From: Ornithinimicrobium sediminis
GTDB taxonomy: Bacteria; Actinomycetota; Actinomycetes; Actinomycetales; Dermatophilaceae
Direction: 5' to 3'
DNA: 64,000 bases
Assembly: GCF_021272345.1 (NCBI RefSeq)
Contig: NZ_JAJSDQ010000003.1
Span: 1-64,000 of the forward strand
Part shown: in pieces, positions 8,413 to 17,413 of the stretch
Layout of the letters: every line of letters begins with the position of its first letter
How positions within the stretch are numbered: position 1 is the stretch's first letter
Program-made: the position numbers and the translations under genes
Notes under the pieces: generated by a model
The model's input: only the letters and a program-made list of their open reading frames with translations
What the model was told of the DNA's origin: nothing
The model's database searches: none

Positions 8413-9399
8413 TCAGTAGGCGAGGGCGGCGTCGACGGCGTGCAGGACGCGGTCGAGGTCGGGCAGGAAGTGCTCCTCGTGCCGGCTCGGCGGGTAGGGG
8501 ATGTTGTACCCACCGACGCGCAGCACCGGGGCCTCCAGGTGGTAGAAGCACTCCTGCTGCACCAGGGCGGCCAGCTCCGAGCTCATCCCCAGGAACGTCT
8601 GTGCCTCGTTGACCACCACGCACCGGCCGGTCTTGGCGACCGAGGCCGTGATGACGTCGAGGTCCAGCGGGGAGAGGCTGCGCAGGTCGACGACCTCGAC
8701 GTCCGGGCCGTCCTCGAGCTCGGCGGCCTGGGCGGCGGCGAGGCTGACCTTGACCATGGGCCCGTAGGTGAGCAGCGTGACGTCGGTGCCCTCGCGGCGG
8801 ACGACGGCCTCGTGCAGCTCGTAGGGCGCGGCCTCGCCCAGCTCGATGAACCCGCGCTCGTGGTAGCGCCGCTTGGGCTCGTAGAAGACCACCGGGTCGT
8901 CGCTGGCGACAGCCTGCTGCATCATCCAGTAGGCGTCCTCGGGCGTCGCGCAGGTGACGACCCGCAGACCGGCGGTGTGCGCGAAGTAGGCCTCGTTGGA
9001 CTCGCTGTGGTGCTCGACCGCGCCGATGCCGCCGCCGTAAGGGATGCGGATCACCAGCGGCAGCCTGATCTTGCCCAGCGACCGGTAGTGCATCTTGGCG
9101 ACCTGGCTGACGATCTGGTCGAACGCCGGGTAGACGAAGCCGTCGAACTGGATCTCGACGACCGGCCGGTAGCCCCGCAGCGCCATGCCCACAGCCGTGC
9201 CGAGGATGCCGGACTCGGCCAGCGGGGTGTCGACGACGCGGTGCTCGCCGAAGTCCTTCTGCAGGTGCTCGGTGACCCGGAAGACACCGCCGAGCTTGCC
9301 GACGTCCTCGCCCATGAGCACGACCTTCGGGTCGTCCTCCATCGCCTTGCGCATGCCGGCGTTGAGCGCCTTGGCGATCGTCATCTTCTGTGTCGTCAT
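8413..9399 (-). CDS. bkdB: 2-oxo acid dehydrogenase E1 component, beta subunit
   Basis: The 328-residue protein starts MTTQKMTIAKALNAGMRKAM. It carries the beta-subunit signature MGEDVGKLGGVFRVTEHL (thiamine-diphosphate-activating Glu31), followed by DTPLAESGILGTAVGMAL, EIQFDGFVYPAFDQI and PYGGGIGAVEHHSES. The C-terminal transketolase-like domain contains VDLRSLSPLD. It pairs with the alpha subunit encoded 12 bases upstream to form the alpha2beta2 decarboxylase. GGGAGG precedes the ATG at 9399. A long antisense open frame across this gene is a shadow. Confidence 0.93.
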   Translation of the reverse strand: MTTQKMTIAKALNAGMRKAMEDDPKVVLMGEDVGKLGGVFRVTEHLQKDFGEHRVVDTPLAESGILGTAVGMALRGYRPVVEIQFDGFVYPAFDQIVSQVAKMHYRSLGKIRLPLVIRIPYGGGIGAVEHHSESNEAYFAHTAGLRVVTCATPEDAYWMMQQAVASDDPVVFYEPKRRYHERGFIELGEAAPYELHEAVVRREGTDVTLLTYGPMVKVSLAAAQAAELEDGPDVEVVDLRSLSPLDLDVITASVAKTGRCVVVNEAQTFLGMSSELAALVQQECFYHLEAPVLRVGGYNIPYPPSRHEEHFLPDLDRVLHAVDAALAY

Positions 9400-9411
9400 G
9401 TCGGCCTCCCG

Positions 9412-10599
9412 TCAGTCCTCGTCGAAGCCGGCCATGTATGCCGCGAACGCCGCGGCCTCGCGCTCCACCAGGGGGTGCGGCTCGGCGTACACGTGCTCGA
9501 ACATCTCCTCGTGCGGCGGGTCCGGCATCTGCTGGCACTCCCGGCGGATGCGGTCGGCCAGGGTGTCGGCCTCGGCGTCGAGGTCGGCGAGCCACTGGTC
9601 GTCGACCAGCCCCTGGGCGACGAGGTGCTTGCGCAGCCGGTCGACCGGGTCCTTGGCGCGCCAGGCGTCGACCTCGGCGGCGATGCGGTACTTCGTCGGG
9701 TCGTCCGAGGTGGTGTGGGCGCCCATGCGGTAGGTGAACGCCTCGATGAGCGTAGGCCCCTGGCCGGACCGGGCACGCTCCAGCGCGGCGCGCGTCACGG
9801 CATACGTCGCGAGCACGTCGTTGCCGTCGACCCGCACACCGGGGAAGCCGAAGCCACGGGCCCGCTGGTAGGGCGGGATGACGAACTGCCGGTCGTTGGG
9901 CTCCGAGATCGCCCAGTGGTTGTTCTGCACGAAGAAGACCACCGGGGCCTGCGCCACCGCGGCGAAGACGAGCGCCTCGTTGTAGTCACCCTGTGCGGTG
10001 CCGCCGTCACCGGTGAAGGCCATCACGGCGGTGTCGCGCTCCGGGTCGCCCGTGCCGACGTCGCCGTCGCGCTGCACGCCCATGGCGTAGCCGGTCGCGT
10101 GCAGCATCTGGTTGCCGATGACGATCGTGTAGAGGTGGAAGTTGTGCTCGGCCGAGTCCCAGCCACCGTGGTTGACCCCCCGGAACATGCCGAGCAGGTT
10201 GAGGGGGTCGACCCCCTTGCACCAGGCCACCCCGTGCTCGCGGTAGCCGGGGAACGCGTAGTCCTGGGTGCGCATCGCCCGGCCGGCACCGACCTGGGCG
10301 GCCTCCTGACCCAGCAGGCTGGGCCACAGCCCGAGCTCGCCCTGACGCTGCAGCGCGAAGCCCTCGGAGTCGACCCGCCGCACCAGCACCAGGTCGCGGT
10401 AGAGGCTGCGCAGCGCCTCGTCGTCGACGTCGTCCAGGTAGGCGGCATAGGGCTCGCTCACCGTGCCGGGCTCCACCCGCTGCCCGTCGGCGTCCAGGAA
10501 CTGGACCATGTCCGGGCCGCCGTCGGTGATGTCCGTCGCCGGTGGCTCGTGGGTGGCAGGCGCGCTCGATGGCACCTGCGCGACGTCGTCGTCGCTCAC
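9412..10599 (-). CDS. bkdA: 2-oxo acid dehydrogenase E1 component, alpha subunit (branched-chain or pyruvate type)
   Basis: The 395-residue protein has the thiamine diphosphate/Mg site from GDGGTAQGDYNEA (GDG at 197-199) to QNN (225-227). It also has GYREHGVAW and the regulatory-loop region YRMGAHTTSDDPTKYR typical of BkdA/PdhA alpha subunits. It decarboxylates the 2-oxo acid and passes the acyl group to E2. It starts with a GTG at 10599 behind GGAG. It is the first gene of the E1alpha-E1beta-E2 operon; the aminotransferase upstream runs the same way, 101 bases away, and could supply or remove the oxo acids. Confidence 0.92.
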   Translation of the reverse strand: MSDDDVAQVPSSAPATHEPPATDITDGGPDMVQFLDADGQRVEPGTVSEPYAAYLDDVDDEALRSLYRDLVLVRRVDSEGFALQRQGELGLWPSLLGQEAAQVGAGRAMRTQDYAFPGYREHGVAWCKGVDPLNLLGMFRGVNHGGWDSAEHNFHLYTIVIGNQMLHATGYAMGVQRDGDVGTGDPERDTAVMAFTGDGGTAQGDYNEALVFAAVAQAPVVFFVQNNHWAISEPNDRQFVIPPYQRARGFGFPGVRVDGNDVLATYAVTRAALERARSGQGPTLIEAFTYRMGAHTTSDDPTKYRIAAEVDAWRAKDPVDRLRKHLVAQGLVDDQWLADLDAEADTLADRIRRECQQMPDPPHEEMFEHVYAEPHPLVEREAAAFAAYMAGFDED

Positions 10600-10700
10600 T
10601 CAGGTTCTCCTTCTCCTGGCGGCCGGGGCAGGCCGCGCGCTGGGTGTCGGATCACGTCGCACGCTACCGCAGGGAGGGGCGTCTCCGTCTTGACGTCGGG

Positions 10701-11810
10701 TCAGTCTGCGGAGTGCTCCGCGAGGTAGCGTCCGGCCACCTCGACGAGGCGGTCGTTGGCCTCGGTCTCGCCGATCGAGCAGCGCGCGCCCTCACCGGGG
10801 AAGGGCCGCACCACCAGCCCCGCCTCCTGGCAGACGGCCGCGAAGTCCAGCGCGTCCTCGCCCAGCGGCAGCCACACGAAGTTGGCCTGCGTCTCGGGCA
10901 CCGCCCAACCCTGCTCGCGCAGCGCGTCGTAGACCCGGGTGCGCTCGTCGATGATCGCCTTGACCCGCACCTCGAGCTCGTCGAACGCCTCCAGGCTGGC
11001 GATCGCCGCCTGCTGGGCGATGTCGCTGACCCCGAACGGGGTCGCCGCCTTGCGCAGGGCAGTGGCGACCGGCTCCGGCGCCACGGCATACCCCACCCGC
11101 AGACCGGCCAGCCCGTAGGCCTTGGAGAAGGTGCGCAGCACCGCGACGTTGGGGTAGTCGCGGTGGATCGCCAGCGCGTCGGGAGCGTCGTCGGTGGTGT
11201 TGAACTCGAGGTAGGCCTCGTCGATGACGACGAGCGTGTCGCGCGGGACCCGGTCGAGGAAGCGCCGCAGCTCGTCCTCGCGGACCGCCGGCCCGGTGGG
11301 GTTGTTGGGCGTGCAGACCAGCACCAGCCGGGTGCGCGCGCTGACGGCGTCGGCCATCGCGTCGAGGTCGTGGCGGGCGTCGGGGGTGAGCGGCACCTGG
11401 ATCGAGGTGGCGCCGGCCAGTGCCACCACGATCGGGTAGGCCTCGAAGGAGCGCCAGGCGTAGACGACCTCGTCACCCGGGTCGCAGGTGATGTTGACCA
11501 GCTGTCCGAGCACGCCCACGCTGCCGGTGCCCGTCGCGATCGTCTCCGACGGGACCTCGAACCGCTCAGCGATGGCGTGGGTGAGCGCGGTCACCGCCAT
11601 GTCGGGGTAGCGGTTGACCGACTGCGCCGCCTGGGTGATGGCCTCGACGACCGAGGGCAGCGGCGGGTAGGGGTTCTCGTTGGAGCTGATCTTGTATGCC
11701 GTCACGCCTTCCTTGGGCGGCGCCGGCTTGCCCGGTTTGTAGGCGGGGACCGCGTACAGCGTCCGGCGCAACCGGACCGGCGACTCTGGCGGCTGGCTGT
11801 GCTCACTCAT
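10701..11810 (-). CDS. PLP-dependent aminotransferase, HisC/aromatic aminotransferase type
   Basis: The 369-residue fold-type I aminotransferase shows SNENPYPP (43-50), CTPNNPTGP (166-174), DEAY (197-200), the PLP Schiff-base Lys230 in [16 protein letters not shown] and a terminal Arg region (GARCSIG). This is the histidinol-phosphate / phenylalanine aminotransferase family. With no other his genes nearby, and a branched-chain-type dehydrogenase operon beside it, the Pat/HisC2 aromatic type is at least as likely as biosynthetic HisC. A TAGCCT -10 element stands six bases before the ATG, so it is probably leaderless, and it is divergent from the gene at 11873. Confidence 0.9.
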   Translation of the reverse strand: MSEHSQPPESPVRLRRTLYAVPAYKPGKPAPPKEGVTAYKISSNENPYPPLPSVVEAITQAAQSVNRYPDMAVTALTHAIAERFEVPSETIATGTGSVGVLGQLVNITCDPGDEVVYAWRSFEAYPIVVALAGATSIQVPLTPDARHDLDAMADAVSARTRLVLVCTPNNPTGPAVREDELRRFLDRVPRDTLVVIDEAYLEFNTTDDAPDALAIHRDYPNVAVLRTFSKAYGLAGLRVGYAVAPEPVATALRKAATPFGVSDIAQQAAIASLEAFDELEVRVKAIIDERTRVYDALREQGWAVPETQANFVWLPLGEDALDFAAVCQEAGLVVRPFPGEGARCSIGETEANDRLVEVAGRYLAEHSAD

Positions 11811-11816
11811 GACCGC

Positions 11817-11822
11817 AGGCTA
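11817..11822 (-). promoter_or_regulatory. -10 element of the aminotransferase gene (leaderless)
   Basis: On the minus strand TAGCCT is followed by GCGGTC and then the ATG at 11810. Confidence 0.5.
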
Positions 11823-11860
11823 TCCGAGCGTCGACGACGTCCGCGCGGCCCCGTCCGTGA

Positions 11861-11866
11861 AACGAT
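11861..11866 (+). promoter_or_regulatory. -10 element of the holin-like gene (leaderless)
   Basis: AACGAT is followed by GAGGCC and the ATG at 11873, which gives the same 6-base spacing seen at other starts in the window. Confidence 0.5.
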
Positions 11867-11872
11867 GAGGCC

Positions 11873-12259
11873 ATGGCTGCATTCCTCATCAGGGTCCTCG
11901 TCTTCTCCGTGGCGGTCTGGGTGGCCGCCTGGATCGTCCCGGGCATCGACCTCATCACGGGTGAGGACCTGCTCGAGCAGGTCCTCACCGCCGGTGCGGT
12001 GGGCCTGATCTTCGCCGCGCTCGACACCGTCGTGCGCCCGATCCTGGTCGTGCTGTCGCTGCCGCTCATCATCCTGACGCTGGGGCTCTTCATCTTCGTG
12101 CTCAACGCGGTCATGCTGTGGTTCACCGCCTGGCTGTCGCAGCAGTTCGGCCTGGAGTTCGTCGTCGAGTCGTTCTGGTGGGACGCGGTCCTCGGCGCAC
12201 TCGTCATCACCGTGGTCTCGCTGATCCTCAACCTCGTCCTGCCCGACGGCCGTGAGTGA
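11873..12259 (+). CDS. Phage-holin-family (PF04020-type) membrane protein
   Basis: The 128-residue protein has four hydrophobic segments. It begins MAAFLIRVLVFSVAVWVAAWIVPGI, followed by AGAVGLIFAALDTVVRPILVVLSLPLIILTLG..., the characteristic N-x-x-x-R-P / LTLGLF pattern of the PF04020 superfamily. Despite the name, chromosomal members are widespread and not tied to prophage; nothing phage-like surrounds it. It ends overlapping the dienelactone hydrolase start by 8 bases, so the two form an operon. Confidence 0.88.
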   Translation: MAAFLIRVLVFSVAVWVAAWIVPGIDLITGEDLLEQVLTAGAVGLIFAALDTVVRPILVVLSLPLIILTLGLFIFVLNAVMLWFTAWLSQQFGLEFVVESFWWDAVLGALVITVVSLILNLVLPDGRE

Positions 12260-12998
12260 GGCTGCCGTGGCGCTGACCCCCAGGGAGGTCACCGTCACCA
12301 CGGCCGACGGGCCGATGCCCGCCCTGCTGTGGCACCCCGACCCGCAGGTGCCGCGGCCCGGCCTGGTCGTCATGCAGGAGATCTTCGGGCTCAGCGACTA
12401 CGTCCTGGAGCGCTGTGCCGCGCTGGCCGACCTGGGGTATGCCGTGCTCGCGCCACAGTTCTACTGGCGACAGGGCGGTGAGGTCGTCCGCGACGACGAC
12501 CCCGGCTTCCTCGAGCGGGCCATGGGTCTCGTGCAGCAGACCGACTGGGACGCGGCCGTCGCCGACGGCATCGCCGCCGCCGAGCACCTCGACGAGACCG
12601 AGGGCATCACGGAGGTCGGCCTCGTCGGCTTCTGCTGGGGTGGCGGGCTGGCGTTCAACGTCGCAGCCGAGCTGGAGGGTGGCAGCACGCCGTCCGGGCT
12701 GGTGAGCTACTACGGCTCGGCGCTCCCCCAGCTCATCGACCTGGCACCCGAGGTCACCTGCCCCAGCCTGCACCACTTCGGCACCGCCGACGCCTACATC
12801 CCCCTCGACCAGGTGGAGCGCATCCGTGCCGCGGTCACCGACGGCGGGGCGCGCGACGACGTGGAGCTGAACCTCTACGAGGGCGCCGGGCACGCGTTCG
12901 ACAACCCGCACCCCCTGTTCCACCACTCCCAGGCCTCCGAGGAGGCGTGGGAGCGCACCGAGGACTGGCTGCTCCGCCACCTTCCCGTCCCCCTCTGA
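12252..12998 (+). CDS. Dienelactone hydrolase family protein
   Basis: The 248-residue alpha/beta hydrolase carries the family's Cys nucleophile in GFCWGGG (Cys128), Glu43 in MQEIFGL, and the His in GAGHAFDNPH, with Asp in the TADAYIP region. This is the Cys-His-Asp arrangement of dienelactone hydrolase (carboxymethylenebutenolidase) rather than a Ser hydrolase. True substrates of such paralogues are mostly unknown. The start is a GTG at 12252 inside the preceding gene's end. The gene finishes exactly where a 31-bp repeat array begins, and a minus-strand gene ends on the other side. Confidence 0.9.
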   Translation: MSEAAVALTPREVTVTTADGPMPALLWHPDPQVPRPGLVVMQEIFGLSDYVLERCAALADLGYAVLAPQFYWRQGGEVVRDDDPGFLERAMGLVQQTDWDAAVADGIAAAEHLDETEGITEVGLVGFCWGGGLAFNVAAELEGGSTPSGLVSYYGSALPQLIDLAPEVTCPSLHHFGTADAYIPLDQVERIRAAVTDGGARDDVELNLYEGAGHAFDNPHPLFHHSQASEEAWERTEDWLLRHLPVPL

Positions 12999-13150
12999 CG
13001 CGTTGCCAGGGAAAGTGCACCTCTCCCCACGCGTTTGCCAGGGAGATCGCGCCGGTGATCACGCGTTGCCAGGGAGATCGCGCCGGTAACCGCGCGTCGC
13101 CACGGAAAGAGCACCGCTCCTCACGCGGTGCCACGGAGGCTCCGCGTCGC
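12998..13150. repeat. Intergenic 31-bp tandem repeat array (five degenerate units)
   Basis: Units start at 12998, 13029, 13061, 13092 and 13123. The best conserved core is ACGCGTTGCCAGGGA. Units 2 and 3 also share GATCGCGCCGGT, and one unit has an extra T (GCGTTTGCC). Units 4 and 5 are diverged (GCGTCGCCACGGA, GCGGTGCCACGGA). The array fills the whole gap between two convergent genes. The core is shared with the array at 40481. Confidence 0.85.
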
Positions 13151-13154
13151 AGGG

Positions 13155-14792
13155 TCACGTGGCGTCGCGACTGGCGATGATGCTGACCAGGACGGGCTGG
13201 ATGTCCGTGGCCTCCTCCACCTGCCGGAAGGCCCCACCGACCGAGTCCACGATCGTCCGCATCGGCTCGGCCTCCATCTCGGGGCCCATCCCGATGACGA
13301 CGACGTCGACCGGCCGCTCGTCGTCACGCTCCTCCGTCAGACGGGCGACCACCTCCTCCTGCGACAGCCCCCCGTCCGGGTCGTAGTTGCGGCCGTCGGT
13401 GAGCAGGACGATGGAGTTGCGGTAGTCCGGGTCGTAGTCCTCCAGCATGTGCTGGTAGGCGGCGTAGAGACTGTCGTGCAGCCCGGTGTTGCCCTCGGTG
13501 TGCTCGTCGTCGAGCGACTGGGTGATGCTCAGCAGCTGCTCGCGATGGGTCACGCCCTCGGTGGTCTGCTCCATCGCCCGGACGGGGAGGGCCTCGACCC
13601 AGTCCTCCCCCTCGGGGCCACGGTGCGTCGAGAACCACCACAGCCCGATCTGGGTGCGTGGTGCCAGTCCCTGCAGTGCGTAGCCGGAGGCATCCATGGT
13701 CAGGTCGAAGCGGCTCTGGCCGTCCTCGGTGACGACGTCGTCCATCGACCCGGAGACGTCGATGACGACCAGCATCCGGGAGTTCGGGCTCACGGTCGCC
13801 CAGCGCTCCAGCAGTGTCCGGGTGTCCCCGGCCTCGACCGGGACCTCGGCAGGGGCGTCGTCGGGAACGCCCTCCACCAGTGCCTCCCCGGGGGCGGAGG
13901 CGGGTCGCAGCCCTGCCTCGCGCCACAGCTCGGCGCTCTCGTCGGCCTCCAGCGCCTCGCCCAGCAGCCCCGTCGCCTCGCCGGCGTCGCCGAGCGTGAG
14001 CCAGGAGAAGGTCAGGGCGCCGGCGCCGCCCTGAGGGGTGAGCACGCCGAGGTCGGGCTCGTCGGTGGTCGCCAGCGCCTGTTCACTGGCGGGCACGAGC
14101 AGCTCGTCGGCCCCGGCTGCCGCCTGCAGTGCGTCCTCCTCGAGCGAGGTCTGTGCCAGGGACACCAGCAGCGCGTCCTGCTGCTCGGGAGTCGCAGCAC
14201 CGTCGAGCAGGGTGGTCACGGTGACCAGCGACGCCATCGACGCCGGGTCCTGGGTCGGGTCGCCGACCAGCAACGTCCGGCCCGGCGCGTCGAGCAGGTC
14301 CGTCCAGGCCACCCCTGCCTCACCGGCCTCGTCCCCGAGCCGCTCCACGTAGGCGGCGGGCCCGGCCAGCACCACTGGGCTGGTCGCCAGCACCGGGCCG
14401 GGCTCGAGCTCGAGCCCCTCGGCGAGGTCCGGCCACAGCGCGTGGTCGGGGACCCACGCCTGCGGGGGCTCGGCTCCCTCACCGAGCTCGGTGACGGCCT
14501 CGTAGGACGGCACGACCGTGACGTCGTACGTCGCACATCCGCCCAGCGCCGCGGCGACCTCCTGCACCACCGACGCGGCGGAGGGAGCAGCCCAGACCGC
14601 GACGGTCTCCTCGTCCGTGCACTCAGGCGTGGCGGTCGCGGCCTCGGACGACCCGCCTGCGGTGTCCTCCTCGGAGTCCGGTCCGAAGAGCATCCACGCG
14701 CCGCCGCCGAGCACGACGAGGGCGAGCAGAGCCAGGATGACGACGGTGAGGGGACCTGGTCCGGACCTCTCCGTGCTGGTATGGCGACCCAT
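13155..14792 (-). CDS. Membrane-anchored protein with solute-binding-like and VWA domains (paralogue 1)
   Basis: The 545-residue protein has an N-terminal anchor helix (residues ~14-34, LTVVILALLALVVLGGGAW). Then comes a periplasmic-binding-protein-like part with VWAAPSAASVVQEVAAAL and AWVPDHALWPDLAEGL. The C-terminal von Willebrand A domain has the MIDAS motif DVSGSM near residue 343 plus TDGRNYDPDGG. It matches the substrate-binding and VWA domain-containing family, probably acting outside the cell in metal-dependent protein binding. It lies 41 bases downstream of a paralogue of the same layout. A TAACAT -10 stands six bases before the ATG, so it has its own leaderless promoter. Confidence 0.87.
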   Translation of the reverse strand: MGRHTSTERSGPGPLTVVILALLALVVLGGGAWMLFGPDSEEDTAGGSSEAATATPECTDEETVAVWAAPSAASVVQEVAAALGGCATYDVTVVPSYEAVTELGEGAEPPQAWVPDHALWPDLAEGLELEPGPVLATSPVVLAGPAAYVERLGDEAGEAGVAWTDLLDAPGRTLLVGDPTQDPASMASLVTVTTLLDGAATPEQQDALLVSLAQTSLEEDALQAAAGADELLVPASEQALATTDEPDLGVLTPQGGAGALTFSWLTLGDAGEATGLLGEALEADESAELWREAGLRPASAPGEALVEGVPDDAPAEVPVEAGDTRTLLERWATVSPNSRMLVVIDVSGSMDDVVTEDGQSRFDLTMDASGYALQGLAPRTQIGLWWFSTHRGPEGEDWVEALPVRAMEQTTEGVTHREQLLSITQSLDDEHTEGNTGLHDSLYAAYQHMLEDYDPDYRNSIVLLTDGRNYDPDGGLSQEEVVARLTEERDDERPVDVVVIGMGPEMEAEPMRTIVDSVGGAFRQVEEATDIQPVLVSIIASRDAT

Positions 14793-14798
14793 GACGGC

Positions 14799-14804
14799 AT
14801 GTTA
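14799..14804 (-). promoter_or_regulatory. -10 element of VWA paralogue 1 (leaderless)
   Basis: TAACAT is followed by GCCGTC and the ATG at 14792 on the minus strand. Confidence 0.6.
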
Positions 14805-14833
14805 GGGGACTCCGGGGTCCGATGTCGGGAGGT

Positions 14834-16507
14834 TCAGCCACCTTGACGGTTGGCGATGATGCTGACCAGCACCGGCTCGATGTCCGTGGCCTCCTCCACC
14901 TGCCGGAAGGTCCCACCGACGGAGTCGGCGATCCGCTCCATCGGTGCGGCCTGGATGTCCGGACCCATGCCGATGATGACGACGTCGACCGGACGCTCGT
15001 CGTCCTGGGCGTCCTGCAGGGCCGCGATCAGCTCGGCCTCGCCGAGCCCGCCGTCGGGGTCGTCGTTGATCCCGTCGGTCATGAGGACGATCGAGTTGCG
15101 GAACGAGGCGTCGTGGTCGGCCTGCAGCTCCAGGTAGGCGGCGTAGAGCGAGTCGTGCAGCGCGGTGTCACCCCCGGTGTGCTCCTCGTCCAGCGAGCGG
15201 GTCAGCTCGAGCAGCCGCTCGCGGTGCGTCGCGCCGCCGTCGTCGGCCTCCAGGCCACGCAGGGGCAGGGCCTCGACCCAGTCCTCGCCGTCGGGACCGC
15301 GGTCGGTGGAGAACCACCACAGCCCGATCTCGTTGCGCGGGGCCATGTCCTCCAGTGCCGTCGACAGCGCGGACATCGTCAGGTCGAACCTGCTCTGCCC
15401 CTCCTGCCCGACCTCCTGGTCCATCGACCCGGACACGTCCACGACCACGAGCATCCGGGAGTTGGGACGCAGGATCAGCCAGGTGTCCAGGAACTCCTGC
15501 ACCTGCGCGGCGTCGGCGACCGGCGCGTCCTCGACCTGTGCCGGGACACCCTCGACCCCGGGCCCCTCGCCGTCGGCACCCGCCCGCAGACCGGCCTCCC
15601 GCCATACGGACTCGGAGGCGGTGTCGACCAGCGCCGCGGAGAGGGCGTCGACGGACGGGCTGCCCTCGCCGAGACCGACGAAGGGGTAGGCGAGCACACC
15701 GGCGCCGCCCTCAGGAGCCAGCACCGTCAGGTCGGCGTCGCCACCCAGCTCGGCCAGCGCCTGTTCGGTCGTGGGCACCAGCACCGGCTCACCCTCCGCT
15801 GCCGTCTCGAGCGGCTCACCCTCGAGCACCCGCTGGGCCAGCGAGACCAGCAGGGCGTCCCGCATCTGCGTGCCTTCCTCACCCTCCTCGGCCAGGCGTC
15901 CGTTGGCGGTCAGCATCATGGTCAGCGACGCAGGGTCCTGCAGCGGGTCACCGGCGAGCAGCGGCTGGCCCGGCAGCTCCATGAGCTCGGCCCACCCCGG
16001 CTCGTCGCCCAGCTCGTCCGCCAGTGAGCCCGGTGCTGCCAGCACGACCGGGGAGGTGGCGACGACCGCCCCCGGCTCGGCCCCCAGGTCGAGCTCCTGC
16101 ACGGCGTCCGCCCAGATCGTGGAGTCGGGGATCCACACGTCCGGGGCCTGCGCCCCCTCGCTCAGCTCGGCGAAGGCCTGGTAGGAGGGCACGGCCTCCA
16201 CCTCGTAGGGACCACAGTCCTCCACACCGTCGGCGATCCGGGTCACCGCACCCTCCACCTCGGGCGCGACCCAGACGGTGACGGTGCCGTCGTCCTCACC
16301 GCACGCCGCCGGTGGGGCCGTCGTGGTCGCGGTGGTGTCGTCGACGCCGGCGCTGGAGCCGTCCGCGAGCTCGGGCCCGTCGTCCTCACCCCCGAGCACC
16401 ATCCACACCAGGCCGGCCACGCCGACGACGGCGAGCACCGCCACCAGGGCGACCAGGGCACGGGTGCGGCCCAGGCCCGACTGATAGGGGTTGCGATGGT
16501 CCGCCAT
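14834..16507 (-). CDS. Membrane-anchored protein with solute-binding-like and VWA domains (paralogue 2)
   Basis: The 557-residue protein is built like its neighbour: an anchor helix (residues ~16-40, ALVALVAVLAVVGVAGLVWM), an acidic linker, a solute-binding-like part (VWVAPEVEGAVTRIADG, VWIPDSTIWADAVQEL), and a C-terminal VWA domain with MIDAS DVSGSM near 356 and MTDGINDDPDGG. The two VWA domains are nearly identical over long runs (for example GEDWVEALP, YAAY, EATDI.PVLVSII), indicating tandem duplication. The larger open frame to 16969 was rejected because it runs into the divergent gene; ATG 16507 has TACCAT six bases upstream. Its binding partner is unknown. Confidence 0.87.
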   Translation of the reverse strand: MADHRNPYQSGLGRTRALVALVAVLAVVGVAGLVWMVLGGEDDGPELADGSSAGVDDTTATTTAPPAACGEDDGTVTVWVAPEVEGAVTRIADGVEDCGPYEVEAVPSYQAFAELSEGAQAPDVWIPDSTIWADAVQELDLGAEPGAVVATSPVVLAAPGSLADELGDEPGWAELMELPGQPLLAGDPLQDPASLTMMLTANGRLAEEGEEGTQMRDALLVSLAQRVLEGEPLETAAEGEPVLVPTTEQALAELGGDADLTVLAPEGGAGVLAYPFVGLGEGSPSVDALSAALVDTASESVWREAGLRAGADGEGPGVEGVPAQVEDAPVADAAQVQEFLDTWLILRPNSRMLVVVDVSGSMDQEVGQEGQSRFDLTMSALSTALEDMAPRNEIGLWWFSTDRGPDGEDWVEALPLRGLEADDGGATHRERLLELTRSLDEEHTGGDTALHDSLYAAYLELQADHDASFRNSIVLMTDGINDDPDGGLGEAELIAALQDAQDDERPVDVVIIGMGPDIQAAPMERIADSVGGTFRQVEEATDIEPVLVSIIANRQGG

Positions 16508-16513
16508 GACCGC

Positions 16514-16519
16514 ATGGTA
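16514..16519 (-). promoter_or_regulatory. -10 element of VWA paralogue 2 (leaderless)
   Basis: TACCAT is followed by GCGGTC and the ATG at 16507, nearly the same start region as paralogue 1. Confidence 0.6.
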
Positions 16520-16609
16520 GGCGACGGTGCCGACGTCGGCCCCACCACCGGTGCGACAACACGCCACCGGCCGCTGGCGAGGCACACCCGGCAGGAGTTC
16601 ACTGGCCTC

Positions 16610-17398
16610 ATGGACTACTGGCAGACCATCCGGGCGGAGTCGGCCCGCTTCGGCGAGCTGGTCCGGGCCCTCGACGCCGCCGCCCCGGTGCCGTCCTGCC
16701 CGGGCTGGACCGTGGCCGACCTGACCTACCACCTGGCCGAGGTCCAGGACCAGTGGGCGCGGGTGGTGCAAGGAGCGGACGGGTCGACCCTGACGCCTCT
16801 GCGCAGACCCGCCGACCCGGACCTCCCGGACGCCTTCGAGGCGGCCTCCGCGCGGCTCCTCGAGGCCCTCGCCGAGGCCGACCCCGCCGGCCCCTGCTGG
16901 TCGTGGCACCCGGAGGGCGGCAGCATCGCCTGGGCGCTGCGCCGCCAGGCCCACGAGGCACTCATCCACCGGGTGGACGCCGAGACCGCTGCCGGGCTGA
17001 CCCCGGCGGCACCCGCCGAGCCCGGTCTGGCCGCGGACGGGGTCGACGAGGTGCTCACCGTGATGGTCGCGGGTGTCCCGGAGTGGGGGCGGTTCACCCC
17101 GGACGGCCGGCTGCTGCGCGTCCGCGCGACGGAGGGGGCGGTCGTGACCGACCTGACCCTGCGCCTGGGCCGCTTCACCGGCACCGGCCCCGACAGCGGC
17201 ACGGAGTGGGACCTCGCCGCGGCCGAGACGGCCGCCGGGGCCGCCGAGGTGGACCGGGCACCGGTGGTGCAGGGCGACGCGTGGGGTCTGGACCTGTGGC
17301 TCTGGGGCCGCGGACCCCTGCCTGTCGACACCGCCACGGATGCCGACCCGGCCCTGCTCGCAGAGCTCCGGGAGCTGCTCGTGGAGGCGACCCAGTGA
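16610..17398 (+). CDS. Maleylpyruvate-isomerase-family protein (MDMPI/DinB-like)
   Basis: The 262-residue protein starts MDYWQTIRAESARFGELVRAL. It has the family motif SCPGWTVADLTYHLAEVQ (His ~46), a second His region RRQAHEALIHRVDAE around 115-125 completing the putative metal-binding triad, and the MDMPI C-terminal domain ending LLVEATQ. It matches the TIGR03083 actinobacterial set. The substrate is unknown. The ATG at 16610 was chosen because the hydrophilic N-terminal helix begins there; extension to 16496 would read into the divergent VWA gene's promoter. It is a distant paralogue of the gene at 4737. Confidence 0.85.
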   Translation: MDYWQTIRAESARFGELVRALDAAAPVPSCPGWTVADLTYHLAEVQDQWARVVQGADGSTLTPLRRPADPDLPDAFEAASARLLEALAEADPAGPCWSWHPEGGSIAWALRRQAHEALIHRVDAETAAGLTPAAPAEPGLAADGVDEVLTVMVAGVPEWGRFTPDGRLLRVRATEGAVVTDLTLRLGRFTGTGPDSGTEWDLAAAETAAGAAEVDRAPVVQGDAWGLDLWLWGRGPLPVDTATDADPALLAELRELLVEATQ

Positions 17399-17413
17399 GC
17401 CGGCCGGCGTCCC

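Noticed and set aside
8401-10728. 775-codon open frame on the + strand
   Set aside because: It is antisense to the E1alpha and E1beta genes; low-complexity Val/Leu/Arg/His composition and no recognisable motif.
11873-12259. Prophage remnant because of the holin-family gene
   Set aside because: PF04020 proteins are common chromosomal membrane proteins, and no other phage gene, integrase or att site is present.
14834-16969. Extension of VWA paralogue 2 to 711 residues
   Set aside because: The added N-terminus is antisense to the MDMPI-like gene at 16610, and the ATG at 16507 has a promoter at the common spacing.
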